In this document: positions 57,230 through 64,000 of the stretch, in pieces
Layout: each line of letters opens with the position of its first letter
Numbering within the stretch: position 1 is the first letter of the stretch
Assembly (NCBI GenBank): GCA_003342815.1
Contig: PTEX01000020.1
Coordinates: 6,057,088-6,121,087 of the forward strand
Direction of reading: 5' to 3'
Length of the DNA stretch: 64,000 nucleotides
DNA from: Eudromia elegans
Lineage: Eukaryota > Chordata > Aves > Tinamiformes > Tinamidae
Made by a program: the position numbers and the translations under genes
The notes under the pieces: generated by a model
Seen by the model: the letters and a program-made list of their open reading frames with translations, nothing else
Databases searched by the model: none
Told to the model about the DNA's origin: nothing

Positions 57230-57450
57230 ACCTGACGGAGGCGCACGCGTGGGGATCTGTGTCCGCACTGGTTTCTTCCCCCAGTTGCTGGGAGCGAGTC
57301 CCTGTGTTAGACCGGGTCTGCCACCCGGCAGTGCCGAAGGGCGGGAGCAGAGCGGCTGCCAGCAGCGGGGCTTCTCCGGGGGCCCGGCGCCGGACACCGT
57401 GCTCAGGGCCCTGAGGGTGTCCGCCTCACCCCATGGAGAGCCGGCTGCCT
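57230..57450. promoter_or_regulatory. CpG-dense block, possible small CpG island
   Basis: GC- and CpG-rich run (GGCGCACGCGTGG, CCGGGTCTGCCACCCGGC, GGGGGCCCGGCGCCGGAC, GTGTCCGCC) of about 220 bp in non-repeat DNA, 2 kb past the CCT5 poly(A) site. It could be a promoter of an unrecognised transcript or an enhancer. No TATA box or coding start supports a specific gene. Confidence 0.35.
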
Positions 57451-58688
57451 GTGCTTAAGGCCAGCTCTGGCACAGCCCAGCTACGTGACCTGGGATCGGA
57501 CAGCTAGGAAAAACGCTGGGTGGAAAAGACCCGTCGGGAGCCGGGAGCTTCCTCTCTTTTACTCAGGAGCTGCATTTAAGCACAGGCCCTTTCCGTTGGT
57601 GCTTGTTTGGGCTGTGCTGAAACAGAGCCTGTGCCTCCTCACGGGCCTTCCTGGTCCTCATCTGACTTGCCGGCCTGACCTCAGCCTGGCCTTGTCGCTG
57701 TGGCACGGTGGCCCCGACTCTCAGCTGACCTGGTCACCATCATCAGACCTGCTCTTCTTCTGCCTCTCGTCAAGCCTGGCCTCGGCACTAGCATTGCCTC
57801 TTGCTGGGGAATAAAGCAGTAAAGCCAAGTGCAAGGATCCAGATTTGAAAGGGATGGGGTTTTCAGTGAACTGGGAGCCACAGAGGGATTCAGAGGGATT
57901 CATTCTCTCTCTGAGACAGGCAGTTGAGCATCCCATCACCTGAACGCAGAGAAACCAGAAGAGAAGATCAAACCACATGGAGGTGAAAGAGGAGAAATTA
58001 ATCCTCGCAACAGGGTTCCTGCTTTGGAGCGTGCAGAGCCACAGTGGCTACTGGGCTACAGGTGTGCAGCTCTGGAAGGGAGCGCTGCGCAGAGCTCCGA
58101 AGGCAGCAGCACCTCAGGATGCCGCTTAGGGAGCCCGGCAGGCTCGTCCGTAGGCACGGGCATCACGGAGGAAGCCCTGCCACGTAGCAGCGAGAAGGAC
58201 TGTGTGAACAAAGGCGGAGCAAGCGCAGCAAAACCTGGTCACAGGGTATGGCAGGGAACTGGGACAAGACAAAAAGGTCAGGGGAAGAAGTTTAAAATTA
58301 GAATTGGAAAAACATGTCAGTGTGAGTAATTTATGCTATCGAGGATCGCTGAAGACATCAGCTCTGTGGGATGGAATGCTGCACAAGCCCTCTGTCCTCA
58401 GAGAAAAGTTGAGCAGCTGAGTTGCAGGAGATTGTAAATGCTAGATATGAATTCTCACTTTTTTTTCTATCCTTTCTGTGTGGTGTAGGCTCCACGATAG
58501 GATATAGTGTTTTCTGCTGAAAAGAAAAATAGCAATTGCATCGTCTTCATCTTCCAAAGTGTCCCAATCCAGTAGCTAAACAAAGAGCAGGAATTAGGCG
58601 CTTGCAAACGCTATGAGTGAGATGTTTGACTTGGTTATTCATCTGTACTTTGGTCACATTTCAGTGGTTTCAATTCCACTTGACTAAG

Positions 58689-58739
58689 TTTTTCTGTTTT
58701 CCTTCCCTTCCCTTCCCTTTCCTTCCCTTTCTTTTTTGT
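58689..58739. repeat. Polypyrimidine tract with (CCTTC)n core
   Basis: About 50 nt nearly all C/T, with a CCTTC/CCCTT pentamer repeated several times at 58701-58731. Confidence 0.85.
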
Positions 58740-61700
58740 TTTTTTCTGTTGCCACTATAATCAAAGAAGATTCTGTCACTGTAAAATTATGTATTACCTT
58801 CCCTGAAGCCCAAAGCATTGTTTGGTTCAAGTCCATGGAAGAAAACTGTCATCGACCACTAAAAAGCAAAGTTACAATCTCTGTCTATCTGCAGGTTTCT
58901 CTAAGTCATGGCTTGCAAGTGGGAATGTTTCTTTGAGAAAGGTGGGTTTGAATTTAAAGGTTTCAAGATTTGCAGTCATTCAGCCAAGATTTACAGTTTA
59001 TATTTCATGATCATACAGTTTTTATAGTGCCCTTCTGAAGTACACAATGAAAATCTTCCATTTCTGTAAAACTCATAGGAACCAAATAGGTTCCTTGAAA
59101 ATGCTACTCATTCCTTCACTCCACATGAGGAGGGAATGGTTTCCCTGCTGGCACAAACAGAGTCCCTGTTCTTGGGGAATATCTAGTGTCGTCTCAGCTG
59201 CCCTGGTCTCAGGGCACCAGACTATCTCAGTTTCAAGGAGCTGCTTTGATTTATGTGCCTTATGTCACCTACTTCTCAGAGTGTCGTAAAACCCCGTCCA
59301 GCATGAAAATCGCTGAGGTCCCACTCTCTAACTGGGCTGCCTTGTGATGAATTTCTGTGTCAGCTGCTAGGATCCATCAGTCACTGGCCATTCCCGACAC
59401 TCAGTTGAAAGTGAAAAGCTTTTTACAATCTCTTGACCTTTCTCCCGTGCATACCCCACCGGCTTCTCTATCGCCTGCTGCCAGACACTTGTCCTATAAG
59501 CCACCGGCAGGAGTTGCTGGTCCTCAGGTTCAGCTGGTTCTTTCACTGGACATTAGGTTTCCCGCCGGGGCAGAGTAACAAGTGAGCCAGCCACGGCTCT
59601 TGCTGCGCTAGCCCCAAGCGGTCCTTCATTCTCCGTGCTCCTCGCTGCTCTGTAAATGTGAGTCCGGGTCTAGGCTGACACAGGTTTCCTGTTTTTCACA
59701 AGCAGCTACTGTGCTGGCTGGCATTTTGCAAATGCCTTGAGCAGATGATTAGATGTGAGGTCTTCTCATTAACACGTCTCCTGTAATTGGAAAGGGGCCA
59801 AAGGCCGGGAAAGGCAGGTTCCCAGCACTGCCTTTGGTTTGAGGGCAGCACTTCTGGCTCAGGTGAGGTGGTCCCAAGTACCATTAGCAGGGATTGTGCC
59901 TCGGAGGGAGAGAGAGTGGTGCCTGCAGGAGGCTGGGGAAGCAGGAGCGACTGAGATGACTGAAAACTTGCTTAGGAAACGTCCTGTGCAGGGTGACTTT
60001 GGCACTGGGTTGTAATGGAACATCATCTTAATACTGGTCACATTGCCTTGCTTTTCAGCTATGTTGACTCAGTCCCTAAGAAAAGCTACTGCTACAAATC
60101 TTGTGGGGGCTCCATTTCTCTGTCCTCTCAATCTGGATCAGGCTGCGTCCCTTGCCTCTACAGGCTGGCACTGTGTGAGTGCCCCAGGGGTGGATCAGGA
60201 CTGCCTTGTCTTCACTTCCCAGAAAAAAGAATATTTGCTGTATTTTTTTTCTTTTGCTAATCCTGAAACAGAAATAATCATCTAGCACCTGGTCATTACA
60301 GTAGGAGCAGAACTTAAGCAAAAATGAACATTTTTTTTTTCAAAATGTATTGCTTTCGAGCAGAAATGCAGGAGCAGCATGGCTGGCAAAGCCCAGTGGA
60401 TGTTCAGCAGTGATTTCATTTCCCAGATGAAATTAAGAATAGGGGCAGAGGAAACTCTGTTCAAGATGCAACTTTAGAGCCAGTGAAAAACAGGTTGTGT
60501 TACTAAGTCCTAGGCAGACCAGATTCCTGTGGCAGGGGTAGTGGGCCTGGGTATTTGTATCCTTGGCTCACTCCCAGCACTGGCAGCTTCAACAACTCAA
60601 ATCCGTGCGAGCATCAAGTAGACTGAAATGTAGTAAAGAGAACCCTTGCAGTGAAGCAGTCCCTGTAAGGTACGGCAATAAAAAAGCAGTTCTCACTTTG
60701 AAGAAAAGTAAGGAGAAATGGTTCTTTTGATGAGACAGGATGGGGACAGGGCAGGACCTTTTCACAGCAGCTGCAGTACAGTGTGGGATTATAATCCATT
60801 CCTCCAAGCCTGAGCTGCAGGCTCTGCTCCAGCTCATTAAAGATGGTCTGGCCCCTGTGTGTGTATAAATAGTATCACAAATGAGACTGTAGGGGTTTGT
60901 CCAGCATGCAATCCTGGCATCCTAATTGCTCCTGCTGAAGAGCTGGTCCTGTTCCCTGCTGGTCCAGCATTTCAGTGGGGACAGGACGCATGAGGGACAA
61001 GCAGTAGTGTGGGGACGAGCAGGTAGGATGTGGAGAAAATCATGCACCGCACCTCACATGTGGACAGAGCTTACCAGCCTCTAATCCATGTGTGCTGAAT
61101 CTACTCAGCGTAGAATTTAAAGACAAAATAATGCATATCTTCAATCTCTGCTCACCAACATAACTAAATTTCATGGTGAAGATGCAGGCCTGAAAAGTGG
61201 GTGTAAGAGGCTTTAAAGTCCTGCCTTGGGAATCCATTCATAGCTATTCCTCAAATATAAGCCTGCTCAAAAGCACTGTAAGGAGAGAAAATGAGGAGAT
61301 GTGAAAACAATCTGGATTATTCTTCAGCTGTGAGAGTGTGAAATCTGTCTCAAGACATGTACTGGTTGATTTGCTGTTCTTAAGCACTTCTTTATTCCAG
61401 TCCAGTAACACAGGCAAGAAATTCTCATCTGAGCACTCTAGAAGTGATCAGACCTGAATGGTTAGTGCCTGCCTGACAAACCATATTGAAGGGGGAGTTT
61501 TAGTCTGTACGTCTTAACAGTACATTTCTATATAAGGCCCTTACCTTGTCTGCAGCTTGATGAGTAGGAGCCTCTGGTTCCTAACTGTCGCAAAATGATC
61601 TGCCAGTGAAATGGTGAGTAAGCTTGTCACTGAAATAAATACGGATAGATCATAAAAATAGTGAAGTAGAAACTAATCAGAGAGAGTTGCAAAGGAATGA

Positions 61701-64000
61701 CTATGTGAAAGGGCACAAAAATTTCTCCCAGCTCCAAGGAGACCCTGGAATAAAGGGAAGAGCCAGAAAAGGGGGCTGAACACTGTCCTTCCTCAACTGG
61801 GCCTTATAAACACTCTCTGTTTTTGCTCTCAGTAAGCAGAAGTTCCTCATCTCAAGCAGAGACTGTCCCATTTCTCTTTCCTGTTCTTTTACCATCCTCT
61901 AATTAAGATTAGCTATGGAAAAACAGTAACTTGCTCTTCTACTCAGACTTTAGGAACTTGAGAAATTGAATGTTAAGAAGTGGAGATGTGAAATCGGACC
62001 TAGATCGACTTCCCCGTCGGTGCAATTTTAACACCTGCAAGGCACCGCGCCGGCCCCTGTTGGCCTCCTGGTAGCAAGCTGAAAAGAGTCCCAAGGGCTG
62101 CGTCAGATCAACATCATCTGCCCCAAGCCTGACAAAATGAGCAGCCCTGCCACAAACTAGGGACACAGGTGGAAGGAGGCCCATGCAGATATGTCTTACA
62201 GCCGCTGCTTTCCTCAGCATTAGGAATTCATGTCCATATGTATAGCGGTGAGATATGTGCCCAACACAACTGATGTGAGGACCCAAACAGAGTGACAAGA
62301 TCTGCTTTAAACAAAACAAGTGAAATGAGGCACTAAACGATCAGGAAGGGACTATCAGAGATACTAAAAAAGAATAAGCAGAGGGAAATTCCATTCAGTG
62401 CCTTTCATTGGGAGTTCAATTCCAGCAATAGAAATTATTTTGCCTCTGTGGAAAATCTGTGTGGGGTTGTGTAGATACATGTGCGTTAGACTTTGCAAAC
62501 TATCATCTAAAAAGTGCCTCATTTTGCAGCTACAGTAAAATGATAGTTTTTGAATGAGATCATCTTAAAACTTCAGGTCACTCATCCATATTTGTTTGGC
62601 CTGAGGCGAGAGCTATGGAATTTAAGTTATAATATGAAAATAGTTGTAACTGTTGTGCAGTAGTTTATCAGCACTCTGGTTGTGTGCACACTTAATTCCC
62701 TTGGCAATCCAGGAATTCTCCTGCTAGTTCTCTGCACAGATGAGACAACGATCAGGGCCGGGACAGGGGACTGACTCAACAGCAAGCAATTGGACCTAGC
62801 CAACTTCACAATTAACTGCCTGAGTAATTGGTACTGGACTCCAGATGGGCATTTCAGGCTATCCTGAAGATCCTCCCAGGCAGCTCCTGCGGTGCCAAGA
62901 CCACCAATATCTGTGTTTCAATATGTTGAGTAACATATTTCGTGGAGGAGCTGGCCGGTTAGTCAGTACAAAATATTCCTGCAGATGCAGAAATGGATGC
63001 ATAGAACAGCCTTTTTTCACAGATTTTAAGAAATCAGATTTTTTTTCATATGTAGCTTAAGAAAATCAATAGTAGTAGATAATGAATGTTCTAGTGTGGT
63101 CATACAGGACCATAGGCAAAGTGAATTATATGAATTAATAAGGAAAACAGTTCAGGAAGTCTCACCGGATCCAGCTGAAGATACCATTACAAAGACTCTT
63201 GCAACAGAGACCCCATCACGATGTGGACATCATCCACAGGTCCTTTTCATTCAAATTCAGGTTCTCATAATCAACTATAATTTGTCCTCTTTTCTTATTT
63301 CTCTCAAGCAGGCTCTAAGACCTTGAAACATGAATACGCCTCTTTTCTGAATACATTTCTCTAGTAGGATTGGTGAAGACCTTTCTACTAGGCAACATAG
63401 TCCTGTCATTTTCTGTTTAATCCTAGACCTAGGTATTTGCAGTTCCCTACCCCAGCTTAATATATATTGCTTTTGTGCCCAAGAATTGTGCCTGCCTTCT
63501 TTACCACTATATTTCCATCTCATATTCTTCACTACCACCTAATAGCCACTGCTTTCTAGGACAGTCTCTTATTTTGCAATCATGACTTAAAATTCTTCAT
63601 CTGTAAGTATAAGATAATGCCCCAGACCCAGTAATATGTTATATTTCTTTCTCGTTCTTAGCCTGCTACTGCTGCCTAATGATTCTTGTACCTATTCCCT
63701 TGTATCTTTTCCCTGTAGTAGCTCAAGGATCTAGGGAGGAAGGTAGGAGGATGTATTCCCTATCCCATCATTTCTCCTGGGACCAGTCATCAGTGCAGTC
63801 AGTGACCTGATGAGGGACTTAAGGAGTCTTTGCCTGACTGCTGAAGAGTAGAGATGCATCTGCTAGTTGAGGAGACCAGAAGTCAGGATTACTGATTACT
63901 CCTCCAGTCTGGCTGGCCTGAGTTACAGTCCAGGAATTCGTGTCCAAGCTCCTCTCTGGTGAGAGAAACCATCACTGATTGTTGGTGGTGGGTGGCCAGT

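Larger units (their letters stand above)
55236..64000. other. Intergenic DNA downstream of CCT5, no supportable gene
   Basis: Base composition is more balanced than on the left. I searched both strands by eye for exons of CMBL, the neighbour expected from human synteny, and found none. Open frames here (up to 126 codons) have no domains and no matched splice sites. Notable content: a CpG-dense block at 57,230-57,450 and a CCTTC-rich pyrimidine tract at 58,689-58,739. No clear CR1 copy was recognised in these 8.8 kb. Confidence 0.45.

Noticed and set aside
58024-58329. 101-codon plus-strand open frame
   Set aside because: Composition-driven, with no recognisable homology or initiation/splicing context.
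61939-62319. 126-codon minus-strand open frame
   Set aside because: No domain, no conserved motif, no splice-site support; does not resemble CMBL.

Overview
The window is vertebrate nuclear DNA and almost certainly from a bird. It holds two split genes with canonical GT-AG introns. Its only clearly recognisable repeats are CR1-type LINEs. Several end in the typical 3' tail (GGTTGGAAGGGACCT... followed by ATTCTATG octamers). No SINEs or LTR elements were recognised. I cannot name the species.

Layout. (1) Positions 1-640: a degenerate LINE endonuclease segment on the minus strand, running off the left edge and peppered with N calls. (2) About 640-41,000: AT-rich, gene-poor DNA with scattered CR1 fragments (2.46, 7.28, 13.35-15.06, 26.9-27.6, 31.7-32.5 and 38.2-39.0 kb), short tandem repeats, palindromes and a few CpG-richer patches. 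At 13.35-15.06 kb a fairly young plus-strand CR1, with an open reverse-transcriptase C-terminus, sits inside an older minus-strand CR1. (3) 41,233-46,787, minus strand: ATPSCKMT (FAM173B), the mitochondrial lysine methyltransferase for ATP synthase subunit c, in four coding exons (214 aa). (4) About 46,800-47,490: a CpG-island bidirectional promoter. (5) 47,500-55,074, plus strand: CCT5, the epsilon subunit of the cytosolic chaperonin TRiC/CCT, in eleven coding exons that join into exactly 541 codons plus stop. Its poly(A) signal is at 55,205. (6) 55,230-64,000: no gene I can support; a CpG-dense patch lies at about 57.2-57.5 kb.

The ATPSCKMT/CCT5 pair is head-to-head with under 750 bp between start codons, as in human 5p15.2. 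The left 41 kb fits the intergenic space next to this pair. The right end would be expected to lead to CMBL and MARCHF6 by human synteny, but no exons of those genes were recognised. Nothing here looks like a wholly new biological system. The main points worth a second look are the nested LINEs, the 24-bp perfect palindrome beside a poly(A) tract at 34.5 kb, a diverged local duplication at 1.0/2.2 kb, a 216-codon open frame at 10.2 kb, and the CpG patches in otherwise AT-rich DNA.
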